This document shows, in pieces, positions 23,132 through 31,484 of a stretch of DNA of 37,496 nt. The notes below the pieces were generated by a model that did no database searches, was not told the origin of the DNA, and worked only from the letters and a program-made list of their open reading frames with translations. Numbering within the stretch: the first letter of the stretch is position 1; the number at the start of each line of letters is the position of its first letter. This DNA is from Bacillus sp. SG-1. Its GTDB lineage: Bacteria; Bacillota; Bacilli; Bacillales; Bacillaceae_B. The position numbers were made by a program, and so were the translations under genes. The stretch covers positions 1 to 37,496 of the forward strand of contig NZ_ABCF01000025.1 in the NCBI RefSeq assembly GCF_000181495.1. The letters run 5' to 3'.

Positions 23132-24184
23132 ATGAATATTTTTTTAACGGGGGCCACCGGTTTTGTCGGTAAACAGCTCTCAAAAGAACTTTTGGCTGAA
23201 GATCATCATTTATATATTCTTTGCCGAAGCACTCAAAAGGCCGAAAGCTTCATGGAAGAAATGCCATCTTCTCTTATCGGCAAGGTAACCTGTATAAAAG
23301 GGGATTTAAGTGAAAAAGCGCTCGGTATTTCAGAAGACAAGATAGAAGAACTTAGCGGACGCATTGACGCCGTTTATCATATGGCAGCATACCTTTCTTT
23401 TGACCCATCTCAAAAAGAAGAAACATTTAACGTGAACCTGGAGGGTACCCGTCATGTGATGGAGTTCGCTGAAAAAGCAGGATGCCGGAAATTTCTTTAT
23501 GTAAGTACCGCTTACACTGTTGGTATGGAAACAGAAGGAAAAGAGGAATTGTATAGCCTTGACAGGTCTTTCGTCAATCATTATGAAGAATCAAAGTCAC
23601 ATTCTGAACACCTTCTGTTCTCTCATAAAAATGTGAGCAACATGGAAATTATGATCTTGAGACCTGCCATCATTATCGGTGATTCACGTACCGGAGAAGC
23701 TCAGACAACTTTTGGGCTGTACGGATTACTTAAAGCCGCATCATTGTTAAAACGAAAAGTGTCTAAAAGACAAGACTGGGAAGACCATGTTTATCACTTT
23801 CTCGGACAAAGGGAACTAAAAATGAACCTTGTGCCGGTGGACTATGTAACAAAAGTTTTAAGAACAGCGTTAAAGCATGGGGAAGACGGGAAAATTTATA
23901 ATATTACCGACCCTTCTCCTCTTACACAAGATGAGATTTTTGAAGCGGTTAAAGAATCCCTTGAGTTTCCGAACCTTAATCTGGTTCCCCATTCCAAAGC
24001 TGACTCCCTGACAGAGCTGGAACAGGCATTCAATCAGTCGCTTACGATTTTCAAACACTATTTTACAAGAGAGATTCATTTTCCATGTGATAATACATTA
24101 GCTTTATTGAACAAAGCCGGCGAAAAGCCGCTTAGTATGAATTATAAAACACTGAAATTCATCATAGAGGGATTCAACAACTAA
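23132..24184 (+). CDS. SDR-type NAD(P)-dependent epimerase/reductase
   Basis: A 350-residue extended short-chain dehydrogenase. The nucleotide motif FLTGATGFVGKQL is at the N-terminus, and the catalytic YxxxK appears as YEESK near residue 150, preceded by YVSTAYT. VPVDYV near 235 is the extended-family substrate-side motif. Substrate is unknown; related proteins include epimerases and fatty-acyl-CoA reductase-like enzymes (Male-sterility type). GGAGGAGG precedes the ATG. It is followed by the second palindrome and then mug. Confidence 0.87.
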   Translation: MNIFLTGATGFVGKQLSKELLAEDHHLYILCRSTQKAESFMEEMPSSLIGKVTCIKGDLSEKALGISEDKIEELSGRIDAVYHMAAYLSFDPSQKEETFNVNLEGTRHVMEFAEKAGCRKFLYVSTAYTVGMETEGKEELYSLDRSFVNHYEESKSHSEHLLFSHKNVSNMEIMILRPAIIIGDSRTGEAQTTFGLYGLLKAASLLKRKVSKRQDWEDHVYHFLGQRELKMNLVPVDYVTKVLRTALKHGEDGKIYNITDPSPLTQDEIFEAVKESLEFPNLNLVPHSKADSLTELEQAFNQSLTIFKHYFTREIHFPCDNTLALLNKAGEKPLSMNYKTLKFIIEGFNN

Positions 24185-24194
24185 CCCTTCACCA

Positions 24195-24237
24195 CTTTAA
24201 AGCACTAAGAGGGACAGTCCCTCTTAGTGCTTTAAAG
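24195..24237. repeat. 43-bp perfect palindrome, copy 2
   Basis: Arms CTTTAAAGCACTAAGAGGGAC and its exact complement flank a central A (24216). It is a copy of 21546-21584 with GCAC/GTGC in place of GCGC/GCGC, so pairing is kept. It lies between the SDR and mug genes and could also act as a terminator for the SDR gene. Confidence 0.9.
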
Positions 24238-24263
24238 GACTAAAGAAACGGAGGAGGTCCAGG

Positions 24264-24776
24264 ATGCAGCCCTTACCAGATCATCTAAAAGAAAACCTTG
24301 ATATTGTCTTTATAGGTTTCAATCCAAGCCTGAAATCCGGAGAAGTCGGTCATAATTATGCCAATAAAAGCAACCGGTTTTGGAAGATCCTTCATCTTTC
24401 CGGTTTAACACCAAGGCAGTATGCACCCGAAGAAGACTATACATTACTCCAACTTGGCTACGGACTCACGAATATTGTCGAGCGGCCGACAAAAGAAGCT
24501 GCCGACATTACGAAAGAGGAGTACAGTGAAGGAAGAGTCATATTAAAGAACAAACTCAAAAAATATTCTCCAAAAATCGCCTGCTATGTCGGAAAAGGGG
24601 TGTATCAACAGTTTTCTAAGAAGCGGAAAATCGAATGGGGAATACAGGAAGAATCCGTAGTAGAAGGTGTCATTGATTTCGTTGCTCCTTCCTCGAGCGG
24701 CCTGGTCAGAATGAAAATCGATGAAATCGTTTCTATTTATAAGGAACTGACTGAACTCAAAAAACAAAAGCATTAA
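24264..24776 (+). CDS. mug: mismatch-specific uracil/thymine-DNA glycosylase
   Basis: The 170-residue protein matches the MUG/TDG family of the uracil-DNA glycosylase superfamily. The motif FIGFNPSLKSGEVGHNYA is the active-site loop (GxNPxxxxS), FWKILHLSGL follows, and SSSGL is the second conserved loop. It removes uracil or ethenocytosine from mismatches with guanine. GGAGGAGG precedes the ATG. The long hairpin at its 3' end includes the stop codon. Confidence 0.9.
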   Translation: MQPLPDHLKENLDIVFIGFNPSLKSGEVGHNYANKSNRFWKILHLSGLTPRQYAPEEDYTLLQLGYGLTNIVERPTKEAADITKEEYSEGRVILKNKLKKYSPKIACYVGKGVYQQFSKKRKIEWGIQEESVVEGVIDFVAPSSSGLVRMKIDEIVSIYKELTELKKQKH

Positions 24777-24805
24777 GCGAAGTTCCAGGTGAACTTCGCT
24801 TAATG
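24771..24805. terminator. bidirectional terminator between mug and methyltransferase
   Basis: CATTAAGCGAAGTTC (24771-24785) pairs perfectly with GAACTTCGCTTAATG (24791-24805). Both genes converge on this hairpin, and it overlaps the mug stop codon. T-tracts are weak. Confidence 0.7.
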
Positions 24806-24811
24806 CCTAAA

Positions 24812-25603
24812 CTATTTCCTCAAAAAGAAACATGTAGTTTCCATTCGTTCTTTAAATATCCCCTCCGGATTCAGCAAAAGAAGTTCCTTCGTAAGTTCAG
24901 CTTTAAATTCATCCACCTTGCTGCCGAAAAGGCTGGCTTTACAAAAGGAAGTTGAAAACAGGTACCCAAGTATCTCATCAATGGACCGGGTATGTTCACT
25001 GACAACATCAAACATTTTTGTTAGCGTGAAGGGGGAAGCCGAAATCACTTCTTCATGTGGCTTTTCTTCCTTATATGTACTGCTTCCTGCTCTTCTTGTA
25101 ACTCCAAGATATCGCTGGATAACATCCACCGTCTTATTCTGCCACTCTGATTCACCATTCCAGACACTTCCTCCTGCCAGGATGACCATCCCGCCATTAT
25201 CCGTCAGCACGTTATAACTCATACGAAGGACCATTTCCCTGTCCATCCAATGAAATGAGTTTCCGGCGGTGACCAGGTCATATTGTAAATCTGAATCCTC
25301 AATCATTTCTGCAGAAGCCTGCTTCCATACAACATTTGTCAGTCCTGCTTCTTCCGCACGCTCCCGGGCCTTTTCAAGCATTTCTGCATTGATATCAATT
25401 CCATAAGCCTTGTCAAAGTATCCTGCCAGCGGCACAATCACTTCACCCGTTCCACATCCTAAATCAAGCATATTCCCACTGCCTCCAGTTTGATATTCAG
25501 TGATGATTTCCTCAAACACCTTTGAAGGGTAGGGGAGACGATATTTTGCATAGTACGAAGCCGTTCCTGAAAAAAGATTTTCACGATCAATCATTTTCTT
25601 CAA
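24812..25603 (-). CDS. class I SAM-dependent methyltransferase
   Basis: A 263-residue methyltransferase. Motif I MLDLGCGTGEVIVPLAG, post I YGIDINAEML, motif II DLVTAGNSFHWMD and motif III NGGMVILAGG are all present; the early FHWMD pattern is typical for the UbiE/Methyltransf_11 group. Substrate unknown. AGGAGGTTTTGAAGAAA precedes the ATG (25603). It faces mug across a shared terminator. Confidence 0.88.
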   Translation of the reverse strand: MKKMIDRENLFSGTASYYAKYRLPYPSKVFEEIITEYQTGGSGNMLDLGCGTGEVIVPLAGYFDKAYGIDINAEMLEKARERAEEAGLTNVVWKQASAEMIEDSDLQYDLVTAGNSFHWMDREMVLRMSYNVLTDNGGMVILAGGSVWNGESEWQNKTVDVIQRYLGVTRRAGSSTYKEEKPHEEVISASPFTLTKMFDVVSEHTRSIDEILGYLFSTSFCKASLFGSKVDEFKAELTKELLLLNPEGIFKERMETTCFFLRK

Positions 25604-25919
25604 AACCTCCTATATAAACTTGAATCTATGTATTTATACAAAATTTTAGCTTTTCAAAGACATCGCTTTCAAAGTATAGTATGAATAGGAAAACATGTCC
25701 AATTATTTTAAAAGTAAAGAATCCTATGAAAAATACGGCGTTCTTTCCAAGGCAGAACTAATAAAACCGTAAATCAGCAGTTGAGCAGCAATCCGAGGTT
25801 GGAAAAAATATAGTACAATCCCACCCTAAAGATTTTTATCCCTGTCTTTGTCAATCAATCACGTTCCCCATCAACATTTCAAATGCATACCGTAACACAT
25901 TCAAATAAGGAGGGATTTC
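25604..25919. other. 316-bp intergenic region, no supported gene
   Basis: A 25-codon frame MSNYFKSKESYEKYGVLSKA at 25695-25772 sits behind AGGAAAAC. A different frame stays open downstream (KSAVEQQSEVGKNIVQSHPK), which might mean a frameshifted relic, but no family is recognised. An AT-rich stretch ahead of the Pth2 gene probably holds its promoter. Confidence 0.4.
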
Positions 25920-26282
25920 ATGCCTGCCAGCGAAGTTGTTCAATATTTCATCGTTAACAAAGAACTAAATATGTCAGCGGGAAAAATAGCAGCACAGACG
26001 GCTCACGCCGCGACCATCAGCACCATCGACCTTCTTTCAGACAGATCTTCCTTTGCAAACTTTCGCGAGGATTTCATCGAGTGGTACCAAGCGGGAATGA
26101 CGAAAATTGTGCTGAGAGGTAAACAGAAAGACCTTGAAAAGCTGGCTGAACAGGGATTTTACAGTATTCGGGACAGCGGAAGGACAGAAATAGCATCCGG
26201 TTCACTGACTGTCGTGGCCTTGCCGCCTATGCCCAAATCCCAAGCGAAAGAGAAGGTAGGCCATTTATCTCTGTTTAAGTAG
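25920..26282 (+). CDS. peptidyl-tRNA hydrolase, Pth2 (archaeal/eukaryal) family
   Basis: A 120-residue protein of the Pth2 family rather than the bacterial Pth1. Signatures are the helix NMSAGKIAAQTAHAATIS (with the GKxAAQxxHA motif), WYQAGMTKIVLRG and the C-terminal TVVALPPMPKSQ. Pth2 cleaves peptidyl-tRNA. Such genes occur in some Bacillus as accessory copies. AGGAGGGATTTC precedes the ATG. The coding end touches the start of the dispersed repeat copy 2 (26281). Confidence 0.88.
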   Translation: MPASEVVQYFIVNKELNMSAGKIAAQTAHAATISTIDLLSDRSSFANFREDFIEWYQAGMTKIVLRGKQKDLEKLAEQGFYSIRDSGRTEIASGSLTVVALPPMPKSQAKEKVGHLSLFK

Positions 26283-26465
26283 GCTCTTTTCTAAAACTTT
26301 GTTGCTATTCATTATGAAATTCAAGGATATAAACATATTTCACAGGAATTACTATGGTAAACAAGAAAGACAAGAGCAATTCACCCTGTTCAGTTAGATA
26401 AGCCCTTGCACCTGAGGGAAATCCGGTCCTTTGGATTTTGCCGATAGCAACAATCTATACGAACA
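26281..26465. repeat. dispersed repeat element, copy 2
   Basis: Starts AGGCTCTTTTCTAAAACTTTGTTGCTAT and ends with ATAGCAACAA (26444-26453), so TTGTTGCTAT (26299-26308) and its exact complement form terminal inverted repeats. A hairpin AAATCC/GGATTT lies near 26420-26440. The 5' and 3' parts match 22499-22670. Confidence 0.65.
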
Positions 26466-26529
26466 CAGCGTTTAAGTAAAAGGAAAATTGGAAAAACACT
26501 GAAAGGATAAAAAAGAAAGGGGTAGAATC

Positions 26530-26865
26530 ATGTTTGCAAAACTGGATACCGTCATTATAAATGTAAAAAGCTTAGGTACCGCCAGACAGTGGTACAGTGA
26601 CGTCCTCGAGTTGGAAGAAATTTTTGATGGGGGCAGCCACATCGTTTTTAAAGTGGGGCAAGGAGATGCACCGATTACTATTATAGAAGGTGAAACAGGC
26701 CGTTCCTCAGTTAAACCCATTCTCTTTTCTGACGCCATTGAAGAAACACAGCTGAAATTGAAGGGCAAGGGAGTTGAAGCAGGTCCGCTCGAAAATGACG
26801 GGACTGTAACCTTCTTTACGTTTGACGATCCTGATGGTAACAGCTTTGAGGTGTGCCATTACTAA
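26530..26865 (+). CDS. VOC-family (glyoxalase/bleomycin-resistance-like) protein
   Basis: The 111-residue protein has the vicinal-oxygen-chelate fold pattern: DTVIINVKSLGTARQWYSDV at the N-terminus and FFTFDDPDGNSFEVCHY at the C-terminus. The usual metal His near the N-terminal strand is replaced (TVIINVK), so metal binding may be altered. Function unknown. AAAGGGG at 26516-26522 is the likely ribosome binding site. Confidence 0.87.
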   Translation: MFAKLDTVIINVKSLGTARQWYSDVLELEEIFDGGSHIVFKVGQGDAPITIIEGETGRSSVKPILFSDAIEETQLKLKGKGVEAGPLENDGTVTFFTFDDPDGNSFEVCHY

Positions 26866-26895
26866 AGTAGATAGCATAGGCTTAGTGGGTTATTC

Positions 26896-26930
26896 TATAA
26901 AAAAGCAGCAGAGCGTTGATCGCCCTGCTG
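26896..26930 (-). terminator. terminator of the Met-rich coat-like gene
   Basis: CAGCAGAGCG (26906-26915) pairs with CGCCCTGCTG (26921-26930), one G-U, followed on the minus strand by TTTTTT (26904-26899). Confidence 0.7.
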
Positions 26931-26935
26931 AACCC

Positions 26936-27598
26936 TTACCAGAAAAATCTTCTTCGTTGCCCAGGAGTCATTCCAAAGTGGCCCGGCATTCCGGATCCTG
27001 GTAATGGAGGGCCGCCTAAATACGGGGGACCAGGGGCAAAATAACCTTCAGTGGGACCTACTTGATAAGGACCATATGGCAGACCGGGTCCATATCCCGT
27101 GTTTCCTGCTCCCTGCATAAATTGGGGCTTAAATCCTTCCTGCGGGGAATAGCCATATTGAGGACCATAACCTGTAGTTGGGGTATAGGTGTAATCAGTT
27201 CCTAGCCCATTCATCTGTCCGGTGTTCATTCCAGCCGGATAAGGATTCATCGATGGCATGCCGGGCATTTGGTACGGGTTCGTGCCGGGCTGCATACCTT
27301 GCATAGGGGAAGTGTAATCACCCTCCTGCATGCCATATATATCGTAAGGGTTTTGGCCTTGCTGCATATCATATTGACCAGAGTTGGTCATGGGTACAAG
27401 ATAGTCATCGTCGATTCCTGACATCTGTAGCGGATTTAGAACATTGGCTCCATACATATTTCCTGTCATGCCAATGCCGTCCATGCCTTCCATTTGATAT
27501 GGATTCATCTCACCCTGGGTCATGTTCATCATATATTCCTGTTCCCCAGGTGACATAGGGTTCATCCTGCCCATAGAATAAGGGTAAAAATTTTTCAC
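26936..27598 (-). CDS. Met/Gly/Pro/Tyr-rich protein, probable spore coat
   Basis: A 220-residue low-complexity protein with many repeats like NPYQMEGMDGIGMTG, MNPYPAGMNTGQMNG and QYGYSPQEGF, rich in Met, Gly, Pro, Tyr and Gln. It ends with the basic RRRFFW. GTG at 27598 is used because AAAGGAAGG is properly placed for it; the TTG at 27619 is seven codons upstream and inside that site. Its composition resembles spore coat proteins, and Met-rich repeats can bind Cu(I). Its neighbourhood gives no more help. Assignment to the coat is inference. Confidence 0.72.
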   Translation of the reverse strand: MKNFYPYSMGRMNPMSPGEQEYMMNMTQGEMNPYQMEGMDGIGMTGNMYGANVLNPLQMSGIDDDYLVPMTNSGQYDMQQGQNPYDIYGMQEGDYTSPMQGMQPGTNPYQMPGMPSMNPYPAGMNTGQMNGLGTDYTYTPTTGYGPQYGYSPQEGFKPQFMQGAGNTGYGPGLPYGPYQVGPTEGYFAPGPPYLGGPPLPGSGMPGHFGMTPGQRRRFFW

Positions 27599-27718
27599 AA
27601 AGAAATACCTTCCTTTCAACGATCCTGATTTTCAATTCCTTTCCATCCTATTGAGGAAAAAGAAACCTGTGCCTATCCAAACGATATAACGATTTTATAA
27701 ACGAAAGAAGGAAATGCA

Positions 27719-28018
27719 ATGAAAAAAACATCTGTATTTGGATTCATGCTATTCTTGACTTTATGTATAACTGCATTATCATTTCCAGCATACAGCAAGG
27801 CATGCGAATGTCTCAGTGAAGGGTTCAGTATCACTCACTCTAACTCAATTGAGATAACCTCAATGAACCTGAAAAACTCTCCTGGTGACACGGAAAAAGA
27901 GAAACCGCTGTTTGAGAACATCATCATTTACCTTATCATCTTCACGCCTGTAATCGTCATTACAATGGGTGTCTGGATTCTCAACAAAATCTTCAAATCC
28001 ACTAAAATAAAAGAGTGA
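27719..28018 (+). CDS. small exported protein with signal peptide and C-terminal membrane segment
   Basis: A 99-residue protein with signal peptide KTSVFGFMLFLTLCITALSF (cut after the Ser/Ala region near residue 26), CEC near residue 29, and a membrane segment IIIYLIIFTPVIVITMGVWI at about 67-88. GAAAGAAGGAAATGCA precedes the ATG. Family not recognised. The tail of the gene overlaps the strong terminator. Confidence 0.75.
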   Translation: MKKTSVFGFMLFLTLCITALSFPAYSKACECLSEGFSITHSNSIEITSMNLKNSPGDTEKEKPLFENIIIYLIIFTPVIVITMGVWILNKIFKSTKIKE

Positions 28019-28048
28019 GACCGGAATTTACCGGTCTCACTCTTTTCC
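28010..28048. terminator. strong terminator
   Basis: AAAGAGTGAGACCGG pairs perfectly with CCGGTCTCACTCTTT (15 bp) followed by TTCC. It includes the stop codon of the exported-protein gene. Confidence 0.85.
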
Positions 28049-28050
28049 TA

Positions 28051-28155
28051 TTAATAGGATGCTCCGATAATAATCAGCAGGATGAACAACACAACGAACA
28101 ATGTAAAGTTTCCTAATGACTCTATGACTCCATTATTGAAAGAGCACTTTCCGTA
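28051..28155 (-). pseudogene. YjcZ-like sporulation protein relic lacking a start codon
   Basis: The minus strand reads YGKCSFNNGVIESLGNFTLF then VVLFILLIIIGASY and a stop. The last 18 residues match the YjcZ family hallmark, a small hydrophobic sporulation peptide. No ATG, GTG or TTG start with a ribosome binding site lies upstream; two stop codons in frame precede residue 1. So the gene has lost its start, or it uses a non-standard one. Confidence 0.65.
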
Positions 28156-28328
28156 TTACTATATTCTGGTTACATTTTTTGGTATGGACAAGCATCGCAG
28201 GCTATTCGTTGATTTTTTTAGTACCCCCGTTAAGAGGCTATTTCCTATGTTCTTTATGTCAATGTCCATACATATCTCTAGTAACTTTCATACTCTATCA
28301 AGAACCGAAATAGAAGGGAGGAGTAACT

Positions 28329-28583
28329 ATGGAAGGAAGCAGCCTTGCTCGAATGGAAGTGGAAATGAAGAGAGTTCAAGAGAAACTAAGAAATCTAGAG
28401 TTAATGATCTTAGACCTGCAAGACCAAACAGGACGGCAGCGAAATCCAATACAACGGACGAATAACGGAGCTAATTTTTCGTTTTTAGAAGCTATCGATA
28501 TGGAGAAACTGGGAAAAATCGCCTTGTTCATCACAACACTTTATAATCAGGAAGAATCAGAAGATGGACAAGAAGAGGAATAG
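28329..28583 (+). CDS. small coiled-coil protein, unrecognised
   Basis: An 84-residue protein with an N-terminal heptad-rich helix (RMEVEMKRVQEKLRNLELMI, about residues 8-33) and a C-terminal helix ending in an acidic tail EESEDGQEEE. AAGGGAGG precedes ATG at 28329. Size and composition resemble small Bacillus sporulation-associated proteins, but no family is recognised. Confidence 0.7.
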   Translation: MEGSSLARMEVEMKRVQEKLRNLELMILDLQDQTGRQRNPIQRTNNGANFSFLEAIDMEKLGKIALFITTLYNQEESEDGQEEE

Positions 28584-28686
28584 TTTTCGAAAGCTATTAA
28601 ATTGTTGGGGAATACACGAGAAACAAGGAAATAGAGCTATGATTTACACATCAGCCTATCAATAGAAAACCTACAAACCAGATTCA

Positions 28687-28716
28687 GAGGACGAACCTAT
28701 AAGCAGTTTCGTCCTC
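28687..28716. terminator. 9-bp hairpin between the coiled-coil gene and the MBL gene
   Basis: GAGGACGAA pairs exactly with TTCGTCCTC around a 12-base loop. T-tract is weak on both strands. It probably ends transcription of the converging genes. Confidence 0.5.
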
Positions 28717-28778
28717 GAATAGTTGTGTAATACTCGTTTTCTCCTCAATGATTGAAACCGTCAATTTAAAAACAAAAC

Positions 28779-29588
28779 TTATTTTTTATTTTCAGGAATC
28801 TCAGTCGCTCCAAAGTCTCTCGCCAGTTTATCCAAATTGGTTGTCAGTTCATCGTCAGCGAGCGGAAGACCGTGGCCGACCACTGCCACTTGGGGCTTTA
28901 ATCCGGCAAGAGTCTTAACAGAGTCCCAGGCCGCCTGCCAATCAACTGTGAAATATTGGGGAGGTCCATGGATTTCCTGCTTTTGTGTCATTACTTCGTA
29001 TAGCTTCTCCTGTTCAACATTGATGAAAGCATCCCCTGATATGAGAGCTTTGTCACTGTCCCTGAATAATGATATATGTCCCGGTGTATGACCAGGCGTA
29101 TGGATGGCTCTCCAGCCTGGAAGTACAGGAATCGCTCCATCCTCAGGCAGGATATTCAGGTGGGAGGAGATATTAATGCTGTGGCGGGGAAACATCGAAG
29201 ACATCTTCGCCACCAAACCACTGTCTGCATCCGTATTGGGAGGCGGGTAACTGCTCTCTCCTGACAGGAATGGTTTTTCTAAGGAATGAGCGTAAACAGG
29301 AACATCCCATTTCTTAAGCAGTCCTTTAAGTGCTCCTACATGGTCAAAGTGGCCATGAGTCAGGATGATCGCCTTACACACTGCATTTTCACCAAAACGT
29401 TCTTTTGCTGCCTCCATTATCATGCTCTCAGAATCCGGCATACCAGCATCCACCAGCACAAATTCATTGCTCTCACGCGGGTTACCGATGAAAGCAATAT
29501 TAACGATCTGTACGTTAAAACAATAAAGGTCCGGCAGTACTTCGATTCCCGTACCGCTTGTTACAGACGTCATAGGCATTTTCTTCAT
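28779..29588 (-). CDS. metallo-beta-lactamase-fold hydrolase
   Basis: The 269-residue protein shows the zinc motif ILTHGHFDHVGALKGLL (HxHxDH), HTPGHTPGHI, GDAFI and VVGHGLPL, as in glyoxalase II-like or quorum-quenching lactonases. Substrate is not known. AAGGAGGATTATT precedes the ATG (29588). Codes alone on the minus strand. It has no connection by operon to the MFS gene that diverges from it. Confidence 0.9.
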   Translation of the reverse strand: MKKMPMTSVTSGTGIEVLPDLYCFNVQIVNIAFIGNPRESNEFVLVDAGMPDSESMIMEAAKERFGENAVCKAIILTHGHFDHVGALKGLLKKWDVPVYAHSLEKPFLSGESSYPPPNTDADSGLVAKMSSMFPRHSINISSHLNILPEDGAIPVLPGWRAIHTPGHTPGHISLFRDSDKALISGDAFINVEQEKLYEVMTQKQEIHGPPQYFTVDWQAAWDSVKTLAGLKPQVAVVGHGLPLADDELTTNLDKLARDFGATEIPENKK

Positions 29589-29774
29589 AATAATCCTCCT
29601 TCGTATATTCGGTGGTAGTATCTGTAAAAAACTTATTGAATATGTGACATCAATTCCATTAACCCTACCCTTTTTGGATTAAAAATATTTGCTTTCTCAA
29701 AAAAAATGTTTCCATTCCCGAAATATTGTTTTACTATTTAATAGGAAACTGGAAATGAGGCGGAATAATAGAAA

Positions 29775-31034
29775 ATGAAAGCATATTTGCTGGAATGCGT
29801 AAACAACTATAAAAGATATAAATACAATGTCAAAATGGCGATTGCAGCTAATTTATTGACCCAAATTGGAATGGGCATTTTCATGACCCTTTATAATTTA
29901 TATTTGAGGGAATTAGGGTACAGCGAACTGACAAATGGAAATGTGATTGCCATGACGGCTCTGGCACAAACCATTTTCCTGGTGCCTGCAGGATTTTTAA
30001 GTGATATGTGGGGCAGGAGAAAGGCGATGCTGGCAGGGGCTGCGCTTGCTGCTATTACGCTCCTGGGAAGGTCATTTTTCGAGGGTGAAATGGTTCTCAT
30101 AATCTTGGCATTCGGCAGCGGAGCCTTCATGGCATTCATACAAGTGAGCATGATTCCCTGGCTCGCGGAAAACTCAAATGAAAAAGAAAGAGTCCACTTA
30201 TTCAGCTTTCATTTTGCCGTCATGATGGCAGCTAATGTAATTGGAAATCTCTCTGGCGGAGTCCTGTCCGATCTATTTACATATATGGGGCTTGAATCAT
30301 TGACAAGTCTGCGAATAACTCTCATCATCGGAAGTCTTTTCTTTCTTGCCGGGCTGCTGCCTCTATTTTTTATGAGGGAGGAAAATCACCTAGTAGAGAA
30401 AAGATCCTTGGGGAAGATTCAATGGAAAGGAAAAGGGAATCAGTGGAAGCTGGTGTTCCTGTTTGTCGGGGCCCAGTTGATTATCGGCATTGGATCGGGT
30501 CTTGTAGTGCCCTATCTGAACTTATATTTTGCAGATCGTTTTCAAACATCCCATTCGGCGATAGGACTTATTTTATCCCTTGGACAGGGAGCAACAGCCA
30601 TAGCGATGATCATAGGACCTGCCATCGTTAATAGGATGGGAGAAGTGAAGGCTGTGGTGTTATTACAGTTACTTTCCCTTCCATTTTTAATCCTGACAGG
30701 CATCACTACCAATCTTTATCTCGCCGTAATAGGATTCCTGTTTCGCCAGGCACTTATGAATGCCGGCAATCCCATTCAAATGGCCTTGATGATGAGGAAA
30801 GTTCCGGATGACAAAAAAGGGATCGCAAATTCGTTAAGTCAAATGGCCTTCTCTTTCGGATGGGCAACCATGGGTCCGGTTTCCACTTATATTGTAGCTG
30901 CCTATGGTTCTTACTGGGGATATTCCATCGTGTTTGCTATAACTGGCTGTATTTATCTGATTGGAGCGATTTACTTTTTGATGGTTTTTAGAGAAAAAAG
31001 TATAGGTATCAAGAAGCAGCCCGCTGCAGTTTAA
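29775..31034 (+). CDS. MFS multidrug-type transporter
   Basis: A 419-residue major-facilitator protein with about twelve hydrophobic segments. The N-terminal loop between helices 2 and 3 shows GFLSDMWGRRKAMLAGA, the classic MFS loop motif, and it is repeated less clearly in the second half as IGPAIVNRMGEVKAV. Substrate unknown. The ribosome binding site is weak (GAGGCGG 14 bases ahead). Divergent from the MBL gene. Confidence 0.9.
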   Translation: MKAYLLECVNNYKRYKYNVKMAIAANLLTQIGMGIFMTLYNLYLRELGYSELTNGNVIAMTALAQTIFLVPAGFLSDMWGRRKAMLAGAALAAITLLGRSFFEGEMVLIILAFGSGAFMAFIQVSMIPWLAENSNEKERVHLFSFHFAVMMAANVIGNLSGGVLSDLFTYMGLESLTSLRITLIIGSLFFLAGLLPLFFMREENHLVEKRSLGKIQWKGKGNQWKLVFLFVGAQLIIGIGSGLVVPYLNLYFADRFQTSHSAIGLILSLGQGATAIAMIIGPAIVNRMGEVKAVVLLQLLSLPFLILTGITTNLYLAVIGFLFRQALMNAGNPIQMALMMRKVPDDKKGIANSLSQMAFSFGWATMGPVSTYIVAAYGSYWGYSIVFAITGCIYLIGAIYFLMVFREKSIGIKKQPAAV

Positions 31035-31133
31035 ATGTAATTAAATTTCTGATAAAATAGTGCTATTTTCTTAAATAGGATGATAAAATAGGGGTTATAC
31101 TACATAATACTTTTTTATCAGGAGGAAATAAAC

Positions 31134-31283
31134 ATGGATAACAAACCGCTGCACTATGATGGATCCATTACTAAGAATGAAGGAACTGAAAATGGTGTAC
31201 AGACTGACGAACGTTTCATCCTGACATCGGAAGCAAGAAAAAACCTTGGCGGAAATCCTTATGAGGTAAGCGGGGAAGAGTGA
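31134..31283 (+). CDS. 49-residue small hydrophilic protein, unrecognised
   Basis: ATG at 31134 behind AGGAGG, stop at 31281-31283. Product MDNKPLHYDGSITKNEGTEN then a polar remainder ending GNPYEVSGEE. No Cys and no membrane segment. A clear terminator follows, so the gene is its own transcript. It is too short for usual ORF cut-offs. Confidence 0.7.
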   Translation: MDNKPLHYDGSITKNEGTENGVQTDERFILTSEARKNLGGNPYEVSGEE

Positions 31284-31290
31284 GGGTTAA

Positions 31291-31320
31291 GAAGTGGACT
31301 TCAATGTCCGCTTCTTTTTT
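31291..31320 (+). terminator. terminator of the small gene
   Basis: GAAGTGGAC pairs with GTCCGCTTC (one G-U), 6-base loop, followed by TTTTTTT. Confidence 0.85.
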
Positions 31321-31484
31321 TGATTATAAGTAACATGTCATAAGACTCAATTTTTCAAGGAAGTGGTTTCCTTACCTGGATGGGGGTATATAAATGACGT
31401 TGAGAATTTATGAATACTTTGAATAAAAGGGCTCATATAGAAAAAACTAAACTGTCAATTTACTTGGAAGGGAACGATCAGCAT

